From positions 421,936,757 to 422,000,756 of the forward strand of contig NC_081415.1 in the NCBI RefSeq assembly GCF_030272615.1: a DNA stretch of 64,000 nt. The letters are read 5' to 3'. A model generated the notes under the pieces. It saw only the letters and a list, made by a program, of their open reading frames with translations, ran no database searches and was not told the DNA's origin. Origin of the DNA: Cryptomeria japonica (lineage: Eukaryota > Streptophyta > Pinopsida > Cupressales > Cupressaceae). A program made the translations under genes and the position numbers. Of the stretch, positions 22,601 to 33,325 are shown one piece after another; position 1 is the stretch's first letter, and each line of letters opens with the position of its first letter.

Positions 22601-24538
22601 TCCAAACATCTAGCCCAAATATCCACAGAGAAAGGACAATGTATAAACATGTGATTAATGGTTTCCTCATTCTGCATACAAAGATGACAAATACTAGGCA
22701 AACAAAAACCTCTAGTTTTGAGATTGTCAGTTGTCAAAATCTTATTTTGAAGAACAGTCCATAAACAAATATTAATTTTGGGAATAAGACCTTTCACCCA
22801 AGCCTTAGCCCAACAAGGACTCTCTTGACTAGAATATTGCTGAAAATAAAGAGAGGAGACAGAAAATTTACCATCAGTCGTAAGTTTCCAGATAAGCTGG
22901 TCCTCGTCATCAACCACCACCATAGAATTCATAATTTTATTCAGATGCTCAAGAGAAGGATCAACAGTGGATAAGGCCTTCCACTGACCTAAATTAAAGT
23001 AGTCAGCCATAGTAGTACCATTTTTTTCCTTACACTGATCCTGAAACTTGCCCCAATCAGGATTGTCACTAATGGGAGAGTCTAACAACCAAGTGTCTTC
23101 CCATAATTTAATAATATTGCCCTTCACCACCTTCCATTTCACTCCTTTGAGTATTATGTCTCTAGTTCTACTTTCATTTTTCCAGATGTTGGAACCAATT
23201 GGAATATCTTCAGCCTTGAGGAAACTATGAAGGGTCGGGAGCTGTCTTTTATACTTATTATCCCATATCAATTTCCATTCTCCCTTAGTTTTATAACCTC
23301 TCCATATCTGCTTATCCATGAGAAACTCATTCATATCTCCAATTATTCTAAGACCAGGTCCTCCTTTTCTTATAGGTTTGCACATCTTGTCCCATGCAAT
23401 CAAATTTATTCTCTTCTTTTCCTCAACCCCAGTCCAAAGAACGGTTCTTTGAATTTTTTCAATAGCCTTTGCAAACTTAACAGGGATTCTAAAAAGACTG
23501 ATGGCATATAGAGGGATACTCTGGAGAGTAGATTTCAGAAGTTGGACCTTTCCCGCTTGACTAAGCAAAGAGCCTTTCCATCCAGCTAACTTCTTATGAA
23601 CTTTATCCACTAGAGCACCCCAGAAGGTATCAGGAGGCACCTGGCATAAAGGGAGCCCAAGATAGGAAGCAAGGAGATTCCCAATTTGGCTACCCAAAAT
23701 ATTACTGATCTTAGTCTGTCTTCTCTCCGGAGTGTTTATGAAATAAACAAAAATTTTAGACCAGTTAATCAATTGACCAGTAGCACTCCCATATCTATCC
23801 AAAGCTTTCTTTAAGCTTCTAGAATCTTTCACAGAAGAATTCCCCATAATAATTGAATCGTCCACAAATTGCTGATGAGAACACACTTGGTCAACTAATG
23901 AAGGTTTAAGCCCTCTAAACTCTCCCTTCTCAACAAGTTTTCCAATAAATCTGCCCAAACATTTGGCCATGATTATGAAAAGAACAGGGGAGAGAGGATC
24001 CCCCTGTCTGAGACCCTTGGAGGACTTGAAAAATGGGGAGGGAGACCCATTGACCAGCACAGAAAAAGAAGCAGAGGAAACCAGTTGCATGATAAGACTG
24101 ATGCTTCCTGAACAAAATCCAAAGGTTGAAAGATCAGTCTGCATAAAGCCCCAGTCAACTCTATCATAGGCTTTAGATAAGTCAAGCTTCAGAAGAAAAC
24201 CTTCTTTTTTAGCCCTAGAAAGAGAATGAATGTTCTCATGGACCGTTATAATCGAGTCTAAAATTTGCCTCCTAGGGACAAACCCACTTTGCTGTGGAGC
24301 TATGATCGAGGGAAGCAAAGTTAGAATTCTAGAAGTCAAGACTTTAGTGATAATCTTGTACAAAGAATTGCAGAGGCTGATAGGTCTAAAGAGATCCATG
24401 GAGTGAGCTCCCATCTTCTTGGGAATAAGAGCAATGAAAGTACCATTCAATTCTTTCAATATTCTCCTAGCACCAAATAATTCTTTCACAACACTGGAAA
24501 CATCCCTTCCAACAATATGCCAATACATTTGGAAAAAC
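22510..24538 (-). pseudogene. LINE B reverse transcriptase with zf-RVT domain, 5'-truncated
   Basis: 676 codons without a stop, the longest open frame in the window. RT blocks: FIALIPKKMG, RPISLCNSLYKI, RRQILDSI, LKLDLSKAYDRVDW, GLRQGDPLSPVLF and the catalytic QFVDDSII (family usually FADD). The thumb region has YLGLPL and AGWKGSLLSQAGK. The C-terminal zf-RVT domain reads FSVSSLYFQQ ... CHLCMQNEETINHMFIHC. The endonuclease and RT fingers are missing: the frame begins at the truncated 5' end next to the target duplication. Fewer stops than LINE A suggest a more recent insertion (inference). Confidence 0.88.
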
Positions 24539-24550
24539 AATTGAAAATTT
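24539..24550. repeat. LINE B target-site duplication, right
   Basis: AATTGAAAATTT at the truncated 5' end of LINE B; 11 of 12 bases match the left copy. Confidence 0.65.
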
Positions 24551-26411
24551 GTTAATCCTTCATGTGAGTTACATTTTTATCATCATGCAAGTTTTTTTTG
24601 TTTTTTTTAAGAAGATAGATATAATGGTCCTCACAATTTGAATATTAGTCTTCTAGTAGTAGAAGGGTTGGTATCTTCAAGTGATTCCTCATAGAATTAG
24701 TTTATTTTCAATTCTTTGCAAATAATGATCTCAATTTCAAGTTGCATTCAGATAATGTTTATTAAAGTTTTCAACAGTATGATAGTTGCATTTCATAGTT
24801 ATTTAAGCATAGTGTTGCGTACGCTTCATAATTACTTAGTTAGATAACTAAACAAGAGGTGATGGAAACAAAAACCTAGTAGCGTTCGATATCTATGGTG
24901 CCTTTGGGTCACGCTTACGGGTAATACCATCGTGTTGAACTACTGCACTTAACGCCTAATAAAGATGTAACATCGACGTCTGTGGCATCGTCGAGCTATA
25001 AATCTTCGGGGAGTAATAAGGATCATATGGAAGTTAAAATCCAAGGGCCAGGTAATTCCCCTTGGATCGATAATCTAAAAAGATAACTTTTAAATGAATT
25101 TTACATCCGCACAGTTAACCTTAGAAAACCCCCATTAGGGATTGGTTGTGTATGATGTTTGGAATTTTATTTTGGTGTTTTTCAGTGATTAATAATGGGT
25201 CAAGGGCGACGTTAATGATAGGAAATAGAATCTAGTCATTTTAGGCCACAAGCAATAGGCCACCTTGAGCCTTTTTCTTAGAGCTACCATTGTGGGTAGC
25301 AACCACAAAGAAACTGTCTAGGACATTGACCCTAGAAAGGGTTGCATACCAACCAAAAATAGTTTACATTAAACCCTAGTTAGAAAAAATAACTACATAC
25401 TTTATGCCTTGATCTCGTGCCGAAATGGGTATGTAGGCAGTCTAGGGACGAAGTTATCCTAGTACTCAGGCGTTATAATGTCCCTAATATAATTAAATAG
25501 TCCATTTAAATAATTTATTGTACGGCCCCGTACTTCATAATATATTTTGCGCCCCTTTAATTAATTAGTTAGTTATAAACTTTTTGGTGTTGACCCGTTT
25601 ATAACCCTTCGGGAAACTTCCTGGAGCCCATATATATGGCCGAGTTAGTCATTGTTGTAGGTATGCGAATTTTGATATTTTTGTTCTCTCCTGTCCGAAT
25701 TCCAGTTGGAGTTCTTCTTGTCTGTCATTTCGGAGGTGAGAGATCCTCCCTACTTGGCATCCATAGTTTCGGTGGGAGTCCTCCTCACCCTATTCTACTT
25801 CTGTTTCGAGTTTGTGTAATCTATTGTGCGATCATTATCAATATTATTTCCGATCATTATTAATATAATTTCTTGTGCATGTGCGAATATTCATCATCTA
25901 CATATAAATCTCTTGTATCTGGAATAATAATAAACTCATTCCATTTTGCAATGCTGAATTGCCTAAATGTCTTGCAATGCTGAATTGCCTAAACGTCTGG
26001 AGGGTCCAAGGGGGAAACTCGGTGGTTAACTCACCCGTACAACCACTACCATATGACCCTTCCATCGTACGATCAAGCTCCAAACTCACCGCACACCGAC
26101 TGCCTGAAGCGAGTATTTCGTACGGTCGTCACCGTATGACCCAAGAGGCAATCTTACCATACATGGAGTGCGTGAGGGAAGTGTATCATACGGTAACCAC
26201 CGTATGCTCTGAGGAAGACCTTCCACCAGTTGCACCGTACGTGGAACAATTGAAGGAGACCGTACTGGCAACACAATACCACCGTACGGACCGAAGGGTT
26301 TGACCGGCATGTAACTATTGACCATACATACCATACGTCTAGCACCAAAACATTACCGTACGAGGTGAGAGTGGGGGTGTAGTACGATGGGAAGAGCGTC
26401 AGAACATTATA
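24551..26411 (+). other. Probable 5' LTR region of a third Ty3/gypsy element
   Basis: No coding pattern. It ends two bases before a tRNA-iMet primer binding site that precedes a gag gene, so its right part should be the 5' LTR. A TATATAT box lies at 25,631-25,637 and a CGTACG-motif array at 26,030-26,390. The left LTR boundary was not found; the left part may be dispersed repeat R. Confidence 0.4.
26030..26390. repeat. Cluster of CCGTACG/CCGTATG motifs
   Basis: About 15 copies of CGTACG or near variants (CGTATG, CATACG, CATACA) in 360 bp, for example at 26,066, 26,118, 26,130, 26,187, 26,201, 26,236, 26,281, 26,330 and 26,356. Spacing is irregular, 10-50 bp, in both orientations. It lies in the last part of the presumed LTR, just before the PBS. 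Confidence 0.75.
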
Positions 26412-26412
26412 G

Positions 26413-26424
26413 TGGTATCAAAGC
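26413..26424 (+). other. Primer binding site (tRNA-iMet type)
   Basis: TGGTATCAAAGC, one base from the canonical plant PBS TGGTATCAGAGC, 31 bp before gag coding begins. Confidence 0.65.
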
Positions 26425-26454
26425 TTGTGATCTTGCCAACCTGTCGTATAGTGG

Positions 26455-28146
26455 ATGCAAGTGTACATCCGAAGGAGGTACCAGTCGACCGATCGAATAG
26501 GGGAACTACAAGATCTTGCAAGAGAAGTCATGGTACTATTAAGGGAGCTAACCAAAAGCCAAGCTTGGCTCAATGACACCATAATCAAAGGGGAGCAACA
26601 ACAACAAATCATGGAGGAAACCTTACGACAATTAGCCTTGGGAAAAATGAATGGAGAATAAAATGGGCAGGGCGATGATTCTGTCACGGGAAGGTCAAAC
26701 GTCCAACACTCGCATTCATGACTGTTGATGTCAACTTTTCCTCAGAAATCAGAAGCACCCCACGGGGAGAAAGAACCCACCTTCCAAGAGATGCAAGCAT
26801 AGTTGAATCAAGATTGGAGGGATGCAAATCTTGAGGGGGACATATCCTTCAAGGATTATGTTGAGCTTTGGATGAAATACTCGGGTGGCAGAAGTCGGGG
26901 CTATTATGGACACTATAACAATGACATCAAGCGAAAAGTTGGCAAGATCAACCTGTCATCCTTTGGTGGGACTGGAGCAATCTCGGCACGAGCCTGGGTT
27001 CAAAAAGCAGATACCTACTTCCAACTCAACCCGATGCCTGAAGATGAAGCTATTAAGTTTGCAGAACTCCAACTGGAAGGGGTCGCACATGAATGGTGGC
27101 ATCATGGAATGGTCACTCTCGGCCATGACTAGATAACCTCCTATGCGAAGTTCACCAAGAAGCTCATAGATCGATTTGACGGGGAGGATCCAGAACTCAA
27201 TTTCAAGGAGTTGGCGCAACTAAAGCAGTTGGGTCCTATGGACAGTTACATCACAGAATTCTAGAGACTATCCGTGTTGGTAACAGACATCTCAGAGTGG
27301 AGATTGGTGGTCTTGTTCATGGACGGGTTGATGGAACCACTGAAAGTTTGGGTGAAAGGGTTCAATCCCAACACACTCTTTGAAGCGATTAAGAAGGTGC
27401 GTGACATGGCAACCTCATCTTCTTCCTCTGAGAGTTACTTGCATGACAAACCACCCCTAGCCCTGAGGAAGCCATCATTAGATGAAGCCACAAGGCGGGA
27501 ACTCGGGAGAAGGAAAATCTACTTTACCTGCAAGGAGTCATGGGGACCAGGGCACCAATGCTTAGCCATTGAAGTGGTGTCCGACAACGAAGAAGAGAAT
27601 GAGGAAGATGGTCAGCAAAGCACGGGGGAGGCTAAAGAAAACATAGATCGTGTAGAGAGAATTTCCACACTAGTCCATAGAGGAAGTACCATTGCCACCC
27701 TAACCAGCACTACTGAGTGTAGTGTGTTTTGGGTTCGTGGCACACTCCAAGGGCAATGGGTCATAGTCATGCTGGATAGTGGGGCCACTCTGAACTCTAT
27801 CAAATCATCGCTCATCACCAGGAGGGGTTTGCATACAAAGGAGCATGAGGGGTTCGAAGTCAAGGTAGCAGGAGGAAATCTATTGTCATGTACTCATGTG
27901 GTTCCACAACTCAGCATCACCATGGGAAACTACACAGTGACAGACGATTTCTTCGTGATTGATTTGGATGATATAGATGCCATCTTGGGCATTCAATGGA
28001 TGAAGACCCTCGACCAATACACAGAAAGCTTCAAGAGGATGGAATTCTCATTCAAAGTGGATGGGAAGAAGGTGGTACAAAGGAGATTTTGGTCAAGTCA
28101 AGTAGATGGTTGCGAAGGGTATATAATTACTAATTGGAAGATTTAG
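26455..28146 (+). pseudogene. Third Ty3/gypsy element: gag and aspartic protease
   Basis: One frame throughout. N-terminal coiled coil (RIGELQDLAREVMVLLRELT), then the capsid region (WVQKADTYFQLNPMPEDEAI, KFAELQLEGVAHEWW), a region ending with YFTCKESWGPGHQC in place of a full zinc knuckle, and an aspartic protease with active site VMLDSGATLNSI near 27,770 and the ILGIQWM motif near 28,000. TAG at 27,130 and 27,262 sit where Gln is expected. Sequence similarity stops at 28,146, shortly after the protease, so RT onward is missing. It differs from copies A/B in protease and gag sequence and is a separate family. Confidence 0.8.
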
Positions 28147-28623
28147 AAAAAAAAAAACATTCAATGCATACTCGGAAGGAATCCTGTATGGATTCGCTTG
28201 ACTTTCCGAGGCTTTAGGCCAAATTGAGGCAGAATTCAAGCTTTTATTATGTTATTTTATTTACTCCAAAGGACAACGACCTCAGTGCACTCCTAGTAGA
28301 GGAGAGTAGTTCTTAGAGAGTGACTCAAGGCTCGGATGGTCTCGATGAGTCTAAGTCTTTGGCCAGAGCATTTCCTATCCCGAATTCGATAAATGCCTAC
28401 CCCGTTTTGGCAGATGCCTATCCCGAATTGGATAGATGAAACATCCTGTCTCAAATGGACATTTGCATAACCCGTATGGTTAGATGCTCATCACGAATGG
28501 ATGAATGCCTATTCTATTTGGATAGATGCCCAGAGTATGCAATTGAATCAAACACGATTAAGAATAAATATAAAAAAAAATTAGTCGATTTTTTTTGGGT
28601 TTAGTAGAGTGGGTTATTACATG
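28147..28623 (+). other. Spacer before copy B, LTR-like end
   Basis: Begins with an A-run (28,147-28,158), holds the 21-bp repeat array, and ends GGTTATTACA just before the copy B primer binding site, as the end of a 5' LTR would. It does not resemble the copy B 3' LTR at 54,662, so either the LTRs have diverged beyond recognition by eye or this belongs to another element. Confidence 0.4.
28388..28540. repeat. 21-22-bp tandem repeat, seven copies
   Basis: Consensus near GATAGATGCCTATCCCGAAT. Copies start at 28,388, 28,410, 28,431, 28,458, 28,479, 28,500 and 28,521; steps are 21-22 bp except one of 27. It ends about 85 bp before the primer binding site. Confidence 0.8.
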
Positions 28624-28635
28624 TGGTATTAGAGT
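28624..28635 (+). other. Copy B primer binding site (decayed)
   Basis: TGGTATTAGAGT, two C-to-T steps from the canonical TGGTATCAGAGC. Confidence 0.6.
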
Positions 28636-28770
28636 GAAGGTTCAAGTCTAGGCCTCAAGCTCACTTCAACTTACAAAAACTAAAGGAGTACTTGTAAGAA
28701 GTAGAGATAAAATTGTTATATCTTAAATCAAGAAACTAATTAAGGAATTTAAATTCTAGGTAAAACCTAG

Positions 28771-30147
28771 ATGGCAAGAGGAAGAGGAAAAGGAAGACGC
28801 ACTACCACTACTAGGAGACAAATGAAACCTAGCCATGAAGAGAACCATGAAGAAAACCATGAAGGAAATCAACACGACCAAGGGAATAACGAAGATGGGG
28901 TTGAAGCTATAATCAACTTGCTCACCGAGCAAAGGGATAAGATCAACTCCTTGGAGCAATCTATGCAGGACCTTAGGGAAAGGCAGAATGGCGTAAAAAA
29001 TAGAAGTGGAATTGAAAATGGGAACCTTGACAACAATCGAGGGAATGAGATAGACAAGAGGAGGGAAAATAATATGTTGGGGCTATCTAAGGATTTGAAG
29101 AAAATCACCCCACCTAAGTTTGATGGAAAGCATATTGCGGAAGCAGTTGAAAATTGATTGAATAAAATGGAAAAGTACTTTGAATTGAGGTACTTTACCA
29201 AAACAACCAAGGCCTTATGGGGTTCCTATCAACTCACGGGGGAGGCAACTAGTTGGTGTACTAACAAAAAGGAACAAAATGGGTATAGCAGGGATACAAT
29301 CACATGGGATCAATTGATTTACCATTTCTGTGAAAGGTGGTTACCACAATTGTTCATTGATGAGAGGGTGACAAAATTCCATAATCTTCGACAAGGGTCC
29401 TTGACAGTCCAACAATATTGGGACAAGTTAGCTAAATTTTTTAAGAATGTACCCATGTACCAAAAGGATGAGAAAGGTCAAGCCAGGAAGTTCATTTTAG
29501 GGCTAAACGCCAACATAGGGGTAGAAGTTTACATGCATGGACCTAAAAACATGAATGATGTATTTGAGAAGTCTTTAAAGAAGGAAAGAAAGATTCAAGT
29601 CCTAGTAGCAGCAAGGCAGAACTTTAAAGGGAGTCATTCATTTAAAAGGAAGTGGGAATTCAAGGGGAACACCAACTTCAACAAAAAAAAGAATAATTCA
29701 TCTGAAAGAAGGCCACCCCCTAATCAATATCAGAGGAATGGAAATAATAATAATAATAATAATAGGGGCAATTATAACAGGAATGACCAACACAATAGGA
29801 TAACTTATCCACCAAGGAAAAATGAAGCAAGGAATGATCGTCCTAGGAATCAAGTAAGGTGGGGACCACCAGGTGGGTGTTTTATGTGTGGAGGGAACCA
29901 TTTTGCTAGCGAATGCCCAAGAATGCAAGGCCAGATTAGGGCCAACCAACCACAACAAGGACCTCAACAAAGGATTCATGCAGCAGTTAGAAACCGAAGA
30001 AGAAGATTTCAAAATGTTCTCGTGGAAACTATAGGTATAGTATTTGAACAACCAAATTCAATTCTAATTGACACTGGGTCATCTGAATGTTTCATTACAG
30101 CTGAATTAGTAATAAAATTTGCATTAAGAGTTAAACAAATGGAGTGA
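28771..30147 (+). pseudogene. Copy B gag and protease
   Basis: ATG 28,771 begins a basic, Arg/Thr-rich N-terminus (MARGRGKGRR), then a charged coiled region (LLTEQRDKINSLEQSMQDLR) and the capsid. TGA 29,155 interrupts where Trp is expected (VENW). The frame continues with WGSYQLTGEATSW, the Asn-rich basic stretch and a zinc knuckle CFMCGGNHFASECP near 29,880. The protease keeps LIDTGSSECFI (D-T-G intact, near 30,068). TGA 30,145 follows; copy A has TCA at this position. Confidence 0.85.
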
Positions 30148-30735
30148 TCATGGACAGTTCAATATGGGGATAAGGCAACTAGGGAAGTAACCAAGTGTTT
30201 GCCAAAAGCAAGGGTACAATTTCTCGAGTTTGAAACAAGGGTAGATCTCTACGTGGCACCCCTACAATTATATCACGTAATTATTGGAATGAGTTGACTA
30301 ACACATCATCAAGCTAGTGTGAATTGCTACAACAAAGTGGTTGAGTGTTTGGATGATTGGGGAAGAAGGGTCAAAATTCAAGGAAAGTTTAAACCTATCA
30401 ACATATAAACCATATCAACCATGCAATTAAAGAAGGAAAGAAGAAGAGGAGAAGAGGAAATTGCCCCAACTTTTGAAAATATCCCCTTCTTACAAGAGTT
30501 CAAGGATGTATTTCCAGAGAAATTACAAGGCTTACCCCCTAAAAGGAAGTTTGAGTTTTTTATCGATATAGTACCGGGAATTGAACCAGTATCAAGGGCA
30601 CCTTACCAAATGAACACAACTGAATTACAAGAACTCAAAATGCAATTGGAGGAAATCTTAGATAAGGGATTGATAAGGCCAAGTGTATCACCATGGGGAG
30701 CACCAGTCTTATTTGTTAAGAAGAAGGATGGGACC
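30148..30735 (+). pseudogene. Copy B protease end and N-terminal RT, interrupted
   Basis: Continues in the gag-protease frame to about 30,410 with stops (TGA near 30,297 shared with copy A, TAA near 30,406), then RT residues from 30,421: [39 protein letters not shown]. The frame is cut at 30,735 by the CACTA terminus. The RT continues at 52,112 with LRLCIDYRV, the next residues seen in copy A. Confidence 0.85.
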
Positions 30736-30763
30736 CACTAATACATTTGGACTAGATTTTCGA
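30736..30763 (+). repeat. CACTA left terminal inverted repeat
   Basis: CACTAATACATTTGGACTAG, then ATTTTCGA. It pairs with 52,081-52,108 read on the other strand (22 of 28). Confidence 0.85.
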
Positions 30764-31115
30764 CTGAGGTTTCCGACGGAGAAGGTATATTATGGCCAAA
30801 TTTGATTTTTTTTGAAAAAATGCCCGCATTCATCGTAATTCCGATGGAAATTACCCATTTGGTTTTGACGAAGAAGGTATTAGCAATGAGAATTTTCTTT
30901 TTTTTCAAAAAAGTACTCGAGTAGGCGTCCATGGTGACTTCAACCCCCAAGAACATCAAACCTGCGTCGAAGGCAATCCCACGCAGGAGGTAGATTCAAA
31001 TTGCCCTAGTTTTTAATTTCATGTTGCAAAAAATATACATGTGGTGGTTAATTGTCCTAGTTTAATCTCATAAAACCATAGAACTGTGATTGAGGAGTGA
31101 GCGTTCAATTTTGTA

Positions 31116-31856
31116 TCAGCAATCCCTTCCTCCCGTATACGTGGGTGTTGATTGTTCACATGAGGTCGCATCTCTTTGCGGCATCATATCAAACAATTCA
31201 CGAGCCTTGTCCATGTTTCCACATTTTGCATTCATGTCAAGCAGGGCATTTGCAAGTACAACACCTAACAAAATTCCTCTATCCGTTATGCTTTGATGGA
31301 TTTCCATACCCTGTTCCAAAGCTCCCATTTTTGCACAGGCAAGGAGGATGTTGGCAAAGGTCGTGGAATCTGGCTTTATGCCTTCCAATTTCATTTGCTT
31401 GAAAGTGTCTAAAGCCTTTTTGACAAATCCATTTTGTGCATATCCAGCAATCTTTGCAGTCCACAAGACAACATTTCTTTCAGGCAATCTATCAAACAGT
31501 TCACGTGCCTTGTCTATGCTTCCACATTTTGCATACATGTCTACCAGGGCAATTACAACTACAACATCTGACAAAATTTCTCTATCCTTTATGCTTCGAT
31601 GAATGTCCATACCCTGTTCCAAATCTCCCATTTTGGCACAGGCAGGGAGGATAGTAGCAATGGTCATGGAATTTGGCTTTGCACCTACCGATTGCATTTG
31701 CTTGAAAGTTTCTAAAGCCTTCTCAACAAATCCATTTCGTGCAGTTGCAACTACATCTGACAAAATTCCTCTATCTTTTATGCTTTGATGGATGTCCATA
31801 CCCTATTCCAAAGCTCCCATTTTGGCATAGGCTGGGAGTAGGCTGGCAAATGTAAC
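31116..31856 (-). pseudogene. PPR (PLS-class) gene fragment captured by the CACTA
   Basis: Pentatricopeptide repeats, normally organelle RNA-binding motifs, in near-identical units: GMDIHRSIKDREI, LVDMYAKCGSIDKARELFD, LPERNVVLWTAKIAGYAQNG and ALDTFKQMKLEGIKPDSTTF. These are typical L and S motifs of PLS proteins. The first unit has lost about 40 residues (ILSDVV joins ATARNGFVEKAL). TAG near 31,802 interrupts KMGALE-GMDIH where Gln is expected. The fragment ends at 31,116 with non-PPR residues, about 350 bp inside the left terminus. No start, transit peptide or E/DYW domain is present. It is a captured fragment and not a functional editing factor. Confidence 0.8.
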
Positions 31857-33325
31857 TAAAGAAATGCAATGATCAGCTCCAAAGACATCAAACCACTACT
31901 AACAAAACCGAGAGTCTAAAATATGATAGGGAATAGTGTGGGCTGTCCTGAAATAAAATATTTTATTTTCAATTTCAACTAAAACATAATTACTCATCCA
32001 TTTAATGTTATTAATAAGTGTTTAATTTATGAAAGAGATAAATGGTTGGCCACAAGTACATGAGTTACTAAATGCACACAAATAAGTGAATTTGATTTTC
32101 AAAACTATCTACAATGAATTCAATTCTTGTCCATTAGTCATTTATGTTTGCAATAAGCATCTTTCTTTGTTTTTCTTAATCTTTATTCGTAGTTATGTGC
32201 ATATTTCACATTCTATAATTAGGATATCAATTGCTATGGCTGAACACTAGCTTGATGTTTGTGTTGTGGTATAGATGCGTGGAAACATAATTATGGGATT
32301 GTTATATTATAGAGATCATAAATATAGATATCGCATATTAGTTCTAGCTCTTCTTGGATTGAGTCTAAAGTTGGCATACAGTCATAAATCCATTATTAGC
32401 AGATCTATCCATTTCTAGTAAAGACAATTGAGAAAGTCATTTTGATATTGAGAGTTTCTTATCTGTTTACCTATTGATCATTATTAAGCCATAATATTTA
32501 GGTCTATTTATCTCTCTTGCAAAACCTCTGTAAGTGTCCTAGATTGTCCCTACTACTCACTCTTCAATTCGGAAAAATGGAGTTCTAAAGATTTGTTGCA
32601 CAAGATGGTGTTGAGCGTATCAACAAGGCTAGCATGGAAGGCATGTTCAAGCTTCCACTTGTACAACTTACAACAAATGATTTGTTGATAGAAGAAATTC
32701 TTGAAATAGGGATACAATCAAAAGACAAGTAAGTACATACAAACCTCCTCAATTGAAACTAAAATCTGTGTATAAAAAGAGTACATTGAATCCCAATCCA
32801 TAAACACAATAGAGATACCGATGGAGACTTAATTGGATGTAGCATTTCGCAACAAAGTTGTTAGAGTATGCTAAGCTAGTACATAATATTTCATAAAGCC
32901 ACATTAGTATTTTACCCAGATCATTATCTACCAAAACTAACTATAGTAATCCTTTTGAGGATTCATTTCATGGTGCTAGATCTTCATTTAGTTCCACTTC
33001 TTGTTGGAGAAAAGAACCGTTATTTATTGAGGTAGATGAATATCCCATCAATAAAGGACAAGACCCTTTCTAGAATATAACAAATTCTACTGCAACAAAA
33101 GATCATGGGGGTTTCACTAGAGATATTGAATAAGAGATAGACTTCTACTGCTGCATTAAAAGCATTGGCATGTTCTTCATTTATTGATGTAAACTCTCTA
33201 TGATGCCACCACAACCAACAAAGGTGTAAAAAGTTGTTTGCAATGCATGGATTTTTAGGATTGTCCTTTGAGAAAACATAATTAAAGTATGGAAGCAGGA
33301 TCTGCCAGCTCCTGAGGGAAAGACC
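31857..33325 (+). other. AT-rich interior of CACTA; one possible exon
   Basis: Mostly non-coding. At 32,591-32,728 a plus-strand stretch reads FVAQDGVERINKASMEG ... IEEILEIGIQSKD between an AG and a GTAAGT, so it may be an exon of the following gene or a remnant of another. The rest shows nothing recognisable. Confidence 0.3.

Larger units (their letters stand above)
19693..24538 (-). mobile_element. LINE B (L1-type), 5'-truncated, with third ORF
   Basis: Minus-strand LINE bounded by a 12-bp target duplication (19,681-19,692 and 24,539-24,550, 11 of 12 identical) and ending in a short poly(A) with an AATAAA-like signal just before it (19,690-19,705 read on the minus strand). Its 5' end is truncated inside RT, as is usual in target-primed reverse transcription. 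Order on the minus strand: RT with C-terminal zinc domain, RNase H, then ORF3 (21,546 to 19,920) and a 230-bp 3' tail. ORF3 lies inside the element boundaries, so it moved with the LINE. Confidence 0.8.
28624..30735 (+). mobile_element. Chromodomain Ty3/gypsy element, copy B, left part
   Basis: From PBS to the middle of RT, where the CACTA element interrupts it. It continues at 52,112. It is of the same family as copy A: long stretches of gag, protease and RT are nearly identical. Unlike copy A it keeps its gag start and PBS. Confidence 0.85.

Noticed and set aside
25959-26348. Overlapping ORFs on both strands
   Set aside because: Produced by the CGTACG motif cluster; no domain and no coding pattern.
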